A stretch of DNA of 64,000 nucleotides. It comes from Bdellovibrio bacteriovorus. Lineage in GTDB: Bacteria > Bdellovibrionota > Bdellovibrionia > Bdellovibrionales > Bdellovibrionaceae. The stretch covers positions 29,341 to 93,340 of the forward strand of contig NZ_LUKD01000009.1 in assembly GCF_001592745.1 (NCBI RefSeq), given 5' to 3'. The position numbers and the translations under genes were made by a program. The notes under the pieces are model-generated. The model worked only from the letters and a program-made list of their open reading frames with translations. It was not told the DNA's origin and ran no database searches. Positions 52,141 through 61,424 of the stretch are shown one piece after another. Numbering within the stretch: position 1 is the first letter of the stretch; each line of letters starts with the position of its first letter.

Positions 52141-53043
52141 ATGCTTCAAAGGATGAGACGAGGAATGCTTGCACTCAATCCCATGGCCGGAGAAAGTAGC
52201 TCACTTGAGACTCTTTGTGAACAAGTGCGCCATTTGAAAAAAGACGGATTTCTGGATGAACTTTGCGTTGTCTCTGTCGTTCATAAAAGTTATTTCCCGT
52301 TTTCTTCAGAAACTTACAAAGAACGCCATGATGAAATCGTGAAAGACATTGAGCATTCACTGGCTTCGGGTCTGAAGGAAAGATTAGAATATCAAGACAT
52401 TCAAATTCTTGAAGCTCCCTCATCCACAGACGACGACGTCGTTCGTACTATTTCAGAATGGATTTTTAAGAAAAGAACGAATTTTCTTATTCTCGGAGTG
52501 AATGGCCATCAAAATCTAGCTCACGGATCTTTAGGTGGCATCCCCTCAACAGCATCTTTTTTATCTCCAGTTCCTTTACTTGTCGTCAACGTGGCAGATC
52601 CGGTGCATGAAGAGTTTAGCTCCGCGCCAGCGGTTCTGTTTGCTGTTGACGCCTCCGAACCTCCCAGTCTGAGGGCGTTACGTCGGTTTGCTAAGATCGT
52701 CGAACCGCTCAAGGCGCGCATACACCTTGTGCACATCTTAAGAAAAAGAAAAATTCTAGGGCAGCGTCTGCGTCCGGTGGCGAATTTTGATAAAGCTCGC
52801 AGAGTCTTACTTGAGACGGCTCAGCAACTTCAAAATTTCGGTGTGGAATGCAGCATGGAAATATTAAAAGAGCAAAGGAGTGTGGCCTATACGCTCGCAA
52901 ACTACGCCGAACGCAACAAGATCTGGATCACGGCAGTGACCTCACCGGTCCGAGATATTAAACATCGATTGCTGTGGGGCTCAACCACGCACAGTCTTTT
53001 GGGACATTTAAAATGTCCACTTCTAGTTTTGCGTACCAGCTAA
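52141..53043 (+). CDS. Tandem universal stress protein
   Basis: 300 residues, cytosolic. The second half is a clear Usp domain: VLFAVDASEPPSLRALRRFA, KARIHLVHIL and the nucleotide-loop-like end GSTTHSLLGHLKCPLLVLRT. The first half ends FLILGVNGHQNLAHGSLGGI, a weaker copy of the Usp phosphate loop followed by PVPLLVVN. So it is two Usp domains in tandem, as in UspE. It is divergent from the mrp operon. Starts at 52141, 52153 and 52165 are all possible; none has a clear ribosome site. Its end overlaps the convergent NADAR gene by 21 bases. Confidence 0.8.
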   Translation: MLQRMRRGMLALNPMAGESSSLETLCEQVRHLKKDGFLDELCVVSVVHKSYFPFSSETYKERHDEIVKDIEHSLASGLKERLEYQDIQILEAPSSTDDDVVRTISEWIFKKRTNFLILGVNGHQNLAHGSLGGIPSTASFLSPVPLLVVNVADPVHEEFSSAPAVLFAVDASEPPSLRALRRFAKIVEPLKARIHLVHILRKRKILGQRLRPVANFDKARRVLLETAQQLQNFGVECSMEILKEQRSVAYTLANYAERNKIWITAVTSPVRDIKHRLLWGSTTHSLLGHLKCPLLVLRTS

Positions 53044-53592
53044 CGAAGCTCTTAGTTCACTGCGGATTTTTTCTAGCAGCAATCCCAGCTTGTTTTTTCC
53101 GGTGCGATCGCCGCAGTCGCCCCAATAACAATCGTTTTGAGTGTGCTCGAATATTTTTGCTTCACCCGTTGAAAGTAAAAGCTCTTTTAAATCGGGATAA
53201 CGATTGAATTTATCACGCACGGCCTTTTCCATGATGCTATCTTTTCTGGCTTCCCAGTCCGCGCGTTTGGGAGTGCTTTTATCGCGTCCACGCAAAGCCG
53301 CCTCCATCGGGGTCGGAGCGCTCTTCACCCATTCTATCAGCTTGGGATCTGTGTACTTGTGGGCCTGATAATAGTGTTCACTTGTAGGCCACCACTGATT
53401 GTCAACGTGTACCGGAAAAAGGGCGAAGTTGGAAAACTCTCCGTAGGCTTGTTTGGTTGAGTAAAAATCAAGAACTTCACCCTGAAATGGTGTTAACGGA
53501 GTGCGAGGAAATTGCTCATAGTGGGTCGGTTTAATTGAGGAGTGTGAGCAGGATGAGAGGAGTAAGAAAACGAAAATAGAAAGAGCTTTCAT
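53023..53592 (-). CDS. NADAR/YbiA-family glycosidase, predicted lipoprotein
   Basis: 189 residues. NADAR (YbiA-like) signatures: DFYSTKQAYGEFSNFALFPV, QWWPTSEHYYQAHKY, CYWGDCGDRTGKNKLGLLLE. YbiA cleaves the N-glycosidic bond of early riboflavin intermediates; other members act on ADP-ribose-type substrates. Unusually, residues 1-15 (MKALSIFVFLLLSSC) are a lipoprotein signal with lipobox LSSC, so this copy should be outside the cytoplasm, whereas known ones are cytosolic. The ORF is intact. Confidence 0.8.
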   Translation of the reverse strand: MKALSIFVFLLLSSCSHSSIKPTHYEQFPRTPLTPFQGEVLDFYSTKQAYGEFSNFALFPVHVDNQWWPTSEHYYQAHKYTDPKLIEWVKSAPTPMEAALRGRDKSTPKRADWEARKDSIMEKAVRDKFNRYPDLKELLLSTGEAKIFEHTQNDCYWGDCGDRTGKNKLGLLLEKIRSELRASLAGTQN

Positions 53593-53681
53593 AAGACGGT
53601 TATTTCAGACTGAGACTTCTGCGTCAAGACAGGCCTTGAATCTTGACGGAACCCGGTCGTAGGCATACAGTCATAAAAGGT

Positions 53682-54068
53682 ATGACGCCTTCATTATTGC
53701 GCTCATTTTTAAAGCATCTTGTAAAGCCATTTTTATTGGCTTTAGGGATGCTTTTTTCGTTTCAAGTGGTGATGTCAAATCTATCTCTGGCACAATGTCA
53801 TACAGATAAAATAGCTACCGAAGCTGGCAGCACGGCTGGCATCGCCCACGATGATCATGCAGATCATTCCGAAGGTGAATCACATAGTGGGGATCTGGGA
53901 TTTTGTTTATTTGGTCACTGTCACATGCACCACTGCTCAGTCCTAGTAACTGAGTTGTCGGTGAAAGTTTCAGCTTTTATTATGCCTAACAAGCCGGGGT
54001 TTTTAAAAGAGTCCCAGTTGCACTCGATATTGCCATTGGAAAAACCATGGCAACCTCCGCGCGTTTAA
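53682..54068 (+). CDS. Secreted histidine-rich protein preceding the RND metal pump
   Basis: 128 residues from the ATG at 53682; a TTG at 53643 is an alternative. A hydrophobic signal (FLLALGMLFSFQVVMSNLSL) is followed by AQCHTDKIA, a His/Asp-rich stretch (AHDDHADHSEGESH) and GFCLFGHCHMHHC, giving at least ten potential metal ligands. Similar small His-rich proteins precede copper or silver efflux genes. The ribosome site is poor. It is probably periplasmic and binds metal ions; this is inference from composition and context. Confidence 0.6.
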   Translation: MTPSLLRSFLKHLVKPFLLALGMLFSFQVVMSNLSLAQCHTDKIATEAGSTAGIAHDDHADHSEGESHSGDLGFCLFGHCHMHHCSVLVTELSVKVSAFIMPNKPGFLKESQLHSILPLEKPWQPPRV

Positions 54069-54131
54069 TCTAAGCCAACATTCTCCAGCAATTATTTTCA
54101 TCATTTTCTTTAGCGAAACTGAGGTTGTCGC

Positions 54132-57100
54132 ATGTTGAACGCTATTATTAGGTTCGCCTTGAACCATCGGCTACTTGTGGTTGCCGCCACAGCTCTTATC
54201 GTCGTTTACGGAGCCGTCACCGTGAACCATCTTCCTATTGATGTTTTTCCTGACATCAACAGGCCCACAGTCACTATCATGACCGAGGCTCACGGAATGG
54301 CTCCTGAAGAGGTCGAAACTCGGGTCACATTTCCGATAGAGTCCTACTTAAATGGCCTTCCTGGAGTCGAAAGAATTCGTTCTCAATCCGGGATTGGTCT
54401 ATCTGCTATCTATGTTGAATTTGAATGGAATACGGATATCTATCGCAATCGTCAGTTAGTCCAAGAAAAACTGGCTTTAGCAAAAGAGCGCTTACCCAAA
54501 GACATTTCTCCAACTATGGGTCCCATTGCTTCCTTAATGGGGCAGATCCAGCAAATCGCTCTTTATTCGGAAGATTCTTCCATCAATCCTATGGAAGTGC
54601 GTAACATCGCCGAGTGGGTTATTCGCCCTCGCTTGATGACTATCCCCGGAGTAGCGCAGGTCATATCTATCGGGGGAGGATTAAAGCAATATCAAATTCT
54701 TCTGTCCGCGCAAAAAATAAATAAGTACCAAGTGAGTCTGGAGCAGATCGATAAGGAGCTTTCTCAGATTAGTCAGAACACCACGGGTGGTTTTTTAGAA
54801 AAAGATCAGCAAGAGTTTTTGGTGCGCAATATTGGCGTTGTAGAAACGGTGGACGATATCAAGAATACAAAGATTGGTCTGCATTTTGGTCGTCCGGTTT
54901 TTGTAAAAGATGTGGCTGAGGTGGTGGAAGCTCCGAAATTGAAACGAGGTGAAGGCAGTTTCATGGGAAAACCTTCCGTCGTTATGACTATACAGAAGCA
55001 ACCGGGAGCCGACACCGTGCAAATCACGGAAGGTGTTGAAAAAGCGATTCAAGAAATCAGTCCTTCGCTCCCGAAAGGTTTAGTTATCAATACGGATGTC
55101 TTTAAACAGGCCAATTTCATTCAAACTTCAATTCAGGGAATTCAAGGAAAACTAAAATGGGGAACTATTTTGGTTTTCGTTGTCCTGTTTATTTTCCTTT
55201 CGAATCTTCGCATGTCACTGATTACGCTCACTGCCATCCCGGTTTCGTTTTTGGCGACGGCTCTGGTGTTTAAATGGTTTGGTCTTTCAGTGAACACCAT
55301 GACTTTAGGGGGCTTGGCAATCGCTATTGGAGAGTTGGTAGATGACTCGATTGTTGACGTAGAAAATGTTTTCCGCAGGCTTCGCGAAAATGCGAAACTC
55401 ACTCAGCCACGTTCAGCCCTGAAGGTTATCTACGATGCGTCTTCAGAAGTTCGAAACTCCATTGTTCTGGCGACAGTGATTATCGTCATGGTATTTTTGC
55501 CGCTGTTTAATTTAACCGGTTTAGAAGGAAGACTCTTCACTCCTTTAGCCGTTGCTTATCTCACCGCACTTCTTTCTTCATTGATAGTTTCACTGACTGT
55601 GACACCTGTCTTGGCTTCTTACTTTTTAGGCCATTCTCACCTTAAAGAACATCAGGACACTCGATTTGTTCAGGTATTAAAAAAATGGGATAAAAAAGTA
55701 TTGGAGTGGGCCCTTCCCCGGTCAAACCTGGTAATGATATTCACAGCGGGACTCATCGTGGTTGCTCTAAGTCTTTTGCCATTTATGGGTAAAGACTTTT
55801 TACCTCAGTTCAACGAGGGGACGGCGATGGTCAGTATCAGTGCTCTGCCGGGAACAAGCTTGAAACAGTCCAATGAATACGGCAACCAAGCTGAAGCGCT
55901 AATCCTAAAATCCAAAGAAGTAAAATCAGTTTCTCGCCGCACGGGGCGCGCAGAGATGGACGAGCATGCTATGGGTGTTCATGTCAGCGAAATGGATGTG
56001 GACTTCCATGCGGGGGGACGAAGTCGGGAAGTGGTGATAAATGAGATCAGGGAAAATCTGAATCAGGGTCTTCCAGGTCTTGCCGTAAATATTGGTCAGC
56101 CGATCGGCCACCTTATTGATCACATGCTCTCGGGTGTGAACGCGGCTATCGCCATTAAAATCTTCGGACCCGATCTGACGACTTTACGAGAAAAAGCCGC
56201 AGAAGTGAGAGAAGCCTTGGAAGGAACTCCTGGCTTAGTCGATCTTCGTATCGAAAGCCAAGGTTTGATTCCACAAGTTAAAATTCACGTTCTTCGTGAA
56301 GAGGCCGCGCAATACGGTATGAATCCCGGCGAAATCACCTCTCTTTTAGAAGGGGCTTTCAATGGAGAATCCGTGGCGCAAGTGCTCGACGGCACGAAGG
56401 TGTATGACGTTTTTTACAGATTTGATGATAGCTCAAAGCAGACTCTGGAGCAGATGCAGAAGACGGTCATCAAGACCATGCCCGACGGAAGAAAGGTGTT
56501 GCTAGAGCAGGTCGCAGATATCTATGAGACCAATGGGCCCAACGAGATCAATCGCGAAAATGGACAACGTCGCATCGTCATTTCCGCTAATGCGAACAAA
56601 CGAGATCTGGGAAGTCTTATCGCGGATCTACAGAATAAAGTTTTAGCAAAAGTGAAGCTACCCGAAGGCTACTACGTGGTGTACGGCGGGCAATTTGAAA
56701 GTCAGCAAAAAGCCACTCGTAATATTTTGCTTTTTGGTTTGATTTCACTTGCTGGTATCATCCTGGTTCTTTATTCGCACTTTAAATCAAGAACCATCAC
56801 CGCACAGATTATGATCACGATTCCATTTGCATTTATCGGCGGAATTATTCTGTTGTTCTTCACGGATCGCACCATCACAGTTGCAAGTCTTGTCGGATTC
56901 ATCACCCTTTGCGGAGTGGCTTCGCGAAACGGCATTATGATGATTTCGCATTACCTGCATCTGATGAAATATGAAGGAGAAATTTTCTCTAAAGAAATGA
57001 TCATCCGTGGATCGCAAGAGCGCCTGGTCCCTGTGATGATGACCGCCTGTGTTGCTTCATTGGCCTTATTGCCTCTGGTTTTTGCCAAAGGAGAGCCGGG

Positions 57101-57257
57101 GAGTGAAATTCTTCACCCCGTTGCTGTCGTCATTGTAGGTGGTCTTATCACGGCGACCTTATTGGATATTGTGCTGACGCCCACACTCTTTTACCGCTTC
57201 GGTAAAAAGTCGGCAGAAAAATACACTCAAGAAACTAATAAATCAGAAATCTTATAA
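54132..57257 (+). CDS. Heavy-metal RND efflux pump (CusA/CzcA family)
   Basis: 1041 residues, the inner-membrane pump of a tripartite exporter. N-terminal helix then DVFPDINRPTVTIMTEAHGM, two large periplasmic loops, and 12 helices. The helix 4 sequence GGLAIAIGELVDDSIVDVEN carries the two acidic proton-relay residues. PPFPD-like DVFPDI and the C-terminal TLLDIVLTPTLFYRFGKKS match the metal-transporting subfamily. Metal selectivity (Cu/Ag versus Zn/Co/Ni) cannot be told by eye. Followed by a small periplasmic protein and a TolC-type channel. Confidence 0.9.
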   Translation: MLNAIIRFALNHRLLVVAATALIVVYGAVTVNHLPIDVFPDINRPTVTIMTEAHGMAPEEVETRVTFPIESYLNGLPGVERIRSQSGIGLSAIYVEFEWNTDIYRNRQLVQEKLALAKERLPKDISPTMGPIASLMGQIQQIALYSEDSSINPMEVRNIAEWVIRPRLMTIPGVAQVISIGGGLKQYQILLSAQKINKYQVSLEQIDKELSQISQNTTGGFLEKDQQEFLVRNIGVVETVDDIKNTKIGLHFGRPVFVKDVAEVVEAPKLKRGEGSFMGKPSVVMTIQKQPGADTVQITEGVEKAIQEISPSLPKGLVINTDVFKQANFIQTSIQGIQGKLKWGTILVFVVLFIFLSNLRMSLITLTAIPVSFLATALVFKWFGLSVNTMTLGGLAIAIGELVDDSIVDVENVFRRLRENAKLTQPRSALKVIYDASSEVRNSIVLATVIIVMVFLPLFNLTGLEGRLFTPLAVAYLTALLSSLIVSLTVTPVLASYFLGHSHLKEHQDTRFVQVLKKWDKKVLEWALPRSNLVMIFTAGLIVVALSLLPFMGKDFLPQFNEGTAMVSISALPGTSLKQSNEYGNQAEALILKSKEVKSVSRRTGRAEMDEHAMGVHVSEMDVDFHAGGRSREVVINEIRENLNQGLPGLAVNIGQPIGHLIDHMLSGVNAAIAIKIFGPDLTTLREKAAEVREALEGTPGLVDLRIESQGLIPQVKIHVLREEAAQYGMNPGEITSLLEGAFNGESVAQVLDGTKVYDVFYRFDDSSKQTLEQMQKTVIKTMPDGRKVLLEQVADIYETNGPNEINRENGQRRIVISANANKRDLGSLIADLQNKVLAKVKLPEGYYVVYGGQFESQQKATRNILLFGLISLAGIILVLYSHFKSRTITAQIMITIPFAFIGGIILLFFTDRTITVASLVGFITLCGVASRNGIMMISHYLHLMKYEGEIFSKEMIIRGSQERLVPVMMTACVASLALLPLVFAKGEPGSEILHPVAVVIVGGLITATLLDIVLTPTLFYRFGKKSAEKYTQETNKSEIL

Positions 57258-57272
57258 TAAAAGGAACACACT

Positions 57273-57677
57273 ATGAAAAATCTTATCTTTGCACTGGTAT
57301 TTTGCTTCTCAATCTCATCTCTGGCGCACGAGGGACATCATGATGCACCCGGTATGGTGCAGGCTCCAAAAGGCGGCGTTATCAAATCTTTAGAAGAGTC
57401 GCATATTGAAGTTGTGGCTAAGGGAAATGAGGTCAAAGTTTATCTTTATTCGAAGGATTTAAAACCTGCGGATGCAAGCCGATTTAAAATCAAACTGTCT
57501 GCCGAGCTTCCCAGAGCTAAGAAGAAAGAAGCTCTAGAGTTTAAAGCAAATGGAAACGTGCTTGAGTCGAGTTTTGATGCAAAGGGCGCGCATCGCTACA
57601 CGTTGATCGTCAACATCTCTGATTCCGTGAGCGGACATGATGACGTGCTGAAGTTCACTGTGGAACCTCGAAAATAG
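57273..57677 (+). CDS. Small secreted His-containing protein between pump and channel
   Basis: 134 residues. Signal peptide MKNLIFALVFCFSISSLAHE, then HEGHHDAPG (histidine cluster), then a single beta-sandwich-like domain (QAPKGGVIKSLEESHIEVVA, KVYLYSKDLKPADASRFK, HRYTLIVNISD). Lies 15 bases after the pump gene and 9 bases before the outer-membrane channel gene. A periplasmic metal-binding partner, comparable in position with CusF, is plausible. No family recognised with confidence. Confidence 0.6.
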   Translation: MKNLIFALVFCFSISSLAHEGHHDAPGMVQAPKGGVIKSLEESHIEVVAKGNEVKVYLYSKDLKPADASRFKIKLSAELPRAKKKEALEFKANGNVLESSFDAKGAHRYTLIVNISDSVSGHDDVLKFTVEPRK

Positions 57678-57686
57678 AAGGTTGTA

Positions 57687-58940
57687 ATGCAATTCAAAAA
57701 ATATTTTCTAATTCTTCTAACATTGGGATGTAAATCCACGGCTTGGGGAGCAGAAAGCATTTCTTTTGATAAAATTGAAGAGCTGATCAAAGCTAAAAAC
57801 CCCGTTGTCGAAGCGATGAAAGAAAAAGCAGAAGCGAAAAAGGCGAGGGAGGGGGCCTTCGGCCGCTCCTTCTTGCCCGACGTCAGTGCTGAAGTTTCTC
57901 AAGAGAATTTTAAACTTGGAAGTGAAGTGGAAGACACACAATCGTCTTGGAAGGTCGAGGCAAACCTCAATCTTTTCCGGGGTGGATCAGACTTAAAAGA
58001 AGAACAATTGCGTGAGCTCGAAACAAAAAGTGCTCTGTCTGACGAGCGAAGATCGGTTCAAGAAGAACTGCAAAGAGCTTATGAGATTTATTGGCTTTTG
58101 GTTTTCAAAATGGAAGTTAAAAGTTCTTTAGAAAACCATTTGGCCTTATCACAGAAGAATCTAAACGAAGCCAATCGTCGCATCAACTCAGGCGTTGCGA
58201 CCAGCACAGATCGCTTAGAATTTCAGATGAAGATGTCTTTGATCCGACAAGAGATTTCCTTGGTTGAGAAAGACATCCGCAATCTTTCAAAAAAACTGGG
58301 GATTGCATTAGGGAAGAATGATGCGGTTGTGCCACAAGGTCCTTTCCAACATGTGCATGACTGGGAGATTAACATTCAGCCCCTGAAAGTCGCGGATTTA
58401 CCCCACGTCAAGAAAGCGCGTACCGAGGTTGAAATTTCAGAAGCACGCAAAAGTCAGTTGAGGTCAGGATATTTACCAGAGCTAGATCTATATGCTGGAT
58501 ATTCAGAGCCCAACCAACGAGAAGAGCGTGACATTCCTTCAGCTTCAGAACGCCGGGAGTCCTACTTCGGCCTGAAGGCGTCTTGGTCTTTAGGTAAAGC
58601 CGTTGATGCTGGCGTAGAGCGCGGAAGTCTGCAAAAGGAAACAGCCGCAAAGACGAAAGAGCTTGATTACTTAATTAAACAAACTCAGGCAGATCAAGAG
58701 GCCGTTATGGATGGTTTAAAGACCTTGCATTCTTTTGTGCACGACGCCGAAGAAAATATTAAAGCGTCACAGGCTTATCTGGATGCGACTTTAAAAGAAT
58801 ACGCACGGGGAGTTAAAAACTCACCCGATGTGATGGAGGCGACGGAAAAGTATATCGAAGCAAAAAAAAGATATGCTGAAATCAATCGCGACTTCAACAC
58901 TCTTTATTCGTCTCAGTTAGCTTTGCATACTCAACGATAA
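57687..58940 (+). CDS. TolC-family outer-membrane efflux channel
   Basis: 417 residues with a signal peptide (MQFKKYFLILLTLGCKSTAW). Long heptad-rich helical segments (KNPVVEAMKEKAEAKKAREG, SLENHLALSQKNLNEANRRI, DFNTLYSSQLAL) and the repeat-like structure of two OEP domains are typical. Together with the RND pump upstream it forms the outer part of the exporter. No membrane-fusion protein (CusB/CzcB) is seen in the operon. A strong terminator at 58944-58976 follows. Confidence 0.85.
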   Translation: MQFKKYFLILLTLGCKSTAWGAESISFDKIEELIKAKNPVVEAMKEKAEAKKAREGAFGRSFLPDVSAEVSQENFKLGSEVEDTQSSWKVEANLNLFRGGSDLKEEQLRELETKSALSDERRSVQEELQRAYEIYWLLVFKMEVKSSLENHLALSQKNLNEANRRINSGVATSTDRLEFQMKMSLIRQEISLVEKDIRNLSKKLGIALGKNDAVVPQGPFQHVHDWEINIQPLKVADLPHVKKARTEVEISEARKSQLRSGYLPELDLYAGYSEPNQREERDIPSASERRESYFGLKASWSLGKAVDAGVERGSLQKETAAKTKELDYLIKQTQADQEAVMDGLKTLHSFVHDAEENIKASQAYLDATLKEYARGVKNSPDVMEATEKYIEAKKRYAEINRDFNTLYSSQLALHTQR

Positions 58941-58943
58941 AAT

Positions 58944-58976
58944 AAAAGCACAAGGCCTAGAACCTTGTGCTTTTTT
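58944..58976 (+). terminator. Intrinsic terminator of the RND efflux operon
   Basis: AAAAGCACAAGG (58944-58955) pairs perfectly with CCTTGTGCTTTT (58963-58974), followed by T-run. It also serves the convergent oxidoreductase gene (stop at 58975-58977). Confidence 0.9.
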
Positions 58977-59937
58977 AGTGCACCTTCAGTGCAAGTTTAC
59001 CTAAATGATGCTCACTCAAGGCCTGGTGAGCATCGACGACTTTTTCGAGCGGGAAAATCTGTGACACGTGCACTTCGAATTTTCCTGACTCCGCCATCTT
59101 ATGAAAGCGTTCTAAGATTTCATGTTCGACATTCCCATCGTAAGTTTTCACTAAAGGGACGGTTTCAGTTGGCAGAGTCACTCCATTGGGGGCCACGACT
59201 CTTCCCTGGGGTTTTAGGCATTTAAAAAGTTCTTTGATTTGTTTTCCGCCAGCCGTCAGAAGAATTGCATCAAGGCCGTCTGGAATTTTCTGATTGATCT
59301 GTTCAACGAGATCTTCAGAATGCCCGTCTAAAACCACGTCGGGATTTAGTTTACTAACTAGGTTCACGCCGTCTTTTCCCGATGCTACGGCCACGACACG
59401 CGCTTTTAAGCGTTTTGCAATTTGCACAGCCAAATGCCCGATGCCGCCACTGGCTCCGAAGATCAAAATGCATTCTCCGGGTTTAAGATTTAAAGTGTCT
59501 TCGATTCCGCGCAATGCGGTGATGCCGACGCCGGACATGACAGCGGCTTGTTCTAGAGAAAGATTTTTCGGAACATGAAAAACAAGATCTTCGTCAATGG
59601 CGACGTATTCTGCATAAAATCCCCCTTTGGGATTTAGAAAGCCTGAGGCGTAGACTTTGTCGCCAATTTTAAAATTCTTTACGTTTGTGCCCACGGCTTC
59701 AATAACACCTGCACCTTCAGAACCTAAAATATAGGGGAAATGCGACTTTTCAGATTTATATTGTTCAAATTCACCATGAAGTTCAGCGGGATCCCAGGGG
59801 CCAACACCTGCATATTCGACGCGGATAAGAACTTCGTTAGCATCAAGAGTGGGTAAGGGAAGGTCTTGGGGCTTCAACTCCTCAGATCCTCCGAATTTAT
59901 TGATAGAGATCGTGTGCATTGTTTGCGGCGAATTCAT
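58975..59937 (-). CDS. Zinc-independent medium-chain NAD(P)-dependent oxidoreductase (quinone-oxidoreductase type)
   Basis: 320 residues. ATG at 59937 with GGAGG upstream. Motifs: GVGPWDPAELHGEFEQY, ILGSEGAGVIEAVGTNVKNF, the Rossmann LIFGASGGIGHLAVQIAKRL and GRVVAPNGVT. The catalytic-zinc Cys/His set of alcohol dehydrogenases is missing, placing it with the quinone oxidoreductase / zeta-crystallin branch. It reduces quinones or enones with NAD(P)H. Substrate unknown. Separated by 38 bases from the FKBP gene; possibly one transcript. Confidence 0.85.
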   Translation of the reverse strand: MNSPQTMHTISINKFGGSEELKPQDLPLPTLDANEVLIRVEYAGVGPWDPAELHGEFEQYKSEKSHFPYILGSEGAGVIEAVGTNVKNFKIGDKVYASGFLNPKGGFYAEYVAIDEDLVFHVPKNLSLEQAAVMSGVGITALRGIEDTLNLKPGECILIFGASGGIGHLAVQIAKRLKARVVAVASGKDGVNLVSKLNPDVVLDGHSEDLVEQINQKIPDGLDAILLTAGGKQIKELFKCLKPQGRVVAPNGVTLPTETVPLVKTYDGNVEHEILERFHKMAESGKFEVHVSQIFPLEKVVDAHQALSEHHLGKLALKVH

Positions 59938-59975
59938 TTCCTACCTCCCTGATATGTATATCAGTATAGGAACAT

Positions 59976-60314
59976 CTATTCGCGCGGGCGAGCCTCCAAA
60001 AGCTCGACGTAAAAAAGCAAATTGGAGTTGGGAGGGATTTTTCCCACGCTACGCTCTCCATATCCTAAGTGTGCAGGAACAAAAAGAGTGCGCTTTCCGC
60101 CTTCACGCATACCCATGAGGCCCATGTCCCAACCTTTAATGACGCGTTTAGAACCGATCACAAACTGAAAAGGTCTGCCATGATCATAAGAAGAATCAAA
60201 CTTCGTACCATCTTCAAGAAACCCTTCATATTGACAGATCAAAAGAGCCCCTTTAACAGCCTCTTTACCAGTACCAACAACTGTGTCCGTAATTTTTAAT
60301 TCACTAGTGTCCAT
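59976..60314 (-). CDS. FKBP-type peptidyl-prolyl isomerase
   Basis: 112 residues without a signal peptide, thus cytosolic, one FKBP domain. KGALLICQYEGFLEDGTKFD, SSYDHGRPFQFVIGSKRVIK, GWDMGLMGMREGGKRTLFVP, and PPNSNLLFYVELLEA are the canonical fingerprint, including the active-site Tyr, Phe, Asp and Trp. Length is that of a minimal FKBP. Confidence 0.95.
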   Translation of the reverse strand: MDTSELKITDTVVGTGKEAVKGALLICQYEGFLEDGTKFDSSYDHGRPFQFVIGSKRVIKGWDMGLMGMREGGKRTLFVPAHLGYGERSVGKIPPNSNLLFYVELLEARPRE

Positions 60315-60430
60315 AGGAAACTGATAGCGACGATCAGGGGTCTAGTCAAGAAAAGGCACGAGGAACTCAATCTGCCGTCGGACAGAGATTTCCACTTGGA
60401 AAATACCTTTGTCGAAATTAGGCTTAAAAT

Positions 60431-61108
60431 ATGAAGACTTTGATTTTTGTTCTTAGTTTCCTTTTTATTGCGACGTCCTGGGCTGAAGACACTTGCGTCA
60501 TCCATGAGGCGCAAGATCTCTATAAATACCAAGATCAGATTCTGGCTTTAGCTAAAAAAGCGAAGACACCCGAAGCATTAAAAAATGAAATGCAGAGTCC
60601 TCTGCGATGTCTTGTCGAAACATTTAAAGACAGCGACGACATGTTAACTAAATACGTTGCGGGCTCTTGCCTTCAACGTTTGATGGGCGGTCCCGAAATC
60701 CAAGGATTCAAAAAAAATAGAGAGCATGACATAGTTTTCCAATCTTTGATCAACCAGCAGTTAGAACAAAGTGATCTTCTCACCAAATCCGAAATTTCGG
60801 ACTTCGCTCAGGGAAAATGGCAAGAGTATATCGATTTTTGTAAGGGAAGTGTCACCGAGCTTCTTTGCAGCGAACTTTTACCAACCAACGATCGTATTAA
60901 AGTGCAAAATGAAATGCTGGGCGCGACTTCTATGTTAGTTCTAAAAAGTGCCTATCATCAGTTTTCCGGAGAAACAAAAAGAAAGATTCACCAGCAGATC
61001 ACCAAACTTTATCGCGAGACTTCCAAAGAATCTCCGCTAAAAAGACGGGTGATTGAACAAATCTACCGCGAAATAAATAAACCTTCTATCGAGCTTCGGG
61101 GCTCTTAA
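60431..61108 (+). CDS. Secreted helical protein of unknown function
   Basis: 225 residues. Signal peptide MKTLIFVLSFLFIATSWAED, then an all-helical mature protein with six cysteines (AEDTCVIH, PLRCLVET, AGSCLQRL, DFCKGSVTELLCSEL). No family recognised. It is alone between the FKBP gene (divergent) and the Hpt gene 316 bases downstream. Confidence 0.6.
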   Translation: MKTLIFVLSFLFIATSWAEDTCVIHEAQDLYKYQDQILALAKKAKTPEALKNEMQSPLRCLVETFKDSDDMLTKYVAGSCLQRLMGGPEIQGFKKNREHDIVFQSLINQQLEQSDLLTKSEISDFAQGKWQEYIDFCKGSVTELLCSELLPTNDRIKVQNEMLGATSMLVLKSAYHQFSGETKRKIHQQITKLYRETSKESPLKRRVIEQIYREINKPSIELRGS

Positions 61109-61424
61109 AAGCTCACACACAGTTTCTTTAATCCGCTTTCACAGGTGTATATGGTTCTCCATAGTGACCTCAGACGCTCTTGTGACGGCCCCCCTTTGAA
61201 TGTTCGATTCTGAGAATGTTCACAACATTGTTAATTTATAAACACGATCGTTGAGAGTCTGGGGCCTCCGCCGATACTTTTAACTGAGGTCGGATTAAGA
61301 AACGACTAAAAATAGTCCTGGCGCGCAGATCTTCTCGATTGGTCACCTCTATCGAAGCCCTGCTGCAGTTTTATGGAACGTTAAGGTTGTATTTTTCGCT
61401 CGGCCTGCTTGTAGGAGGAACCAG
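61109..61424. other. Intergenic region upstream of the Hpt gene
   Basis: 316 bases. I see no gene; a GC-rich stretch (GGGGCCTCCGCCGA) and the ribosome site TAGGAGG of the Hpt gene at its right end. No confident promoter. Confidence 0.4.
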
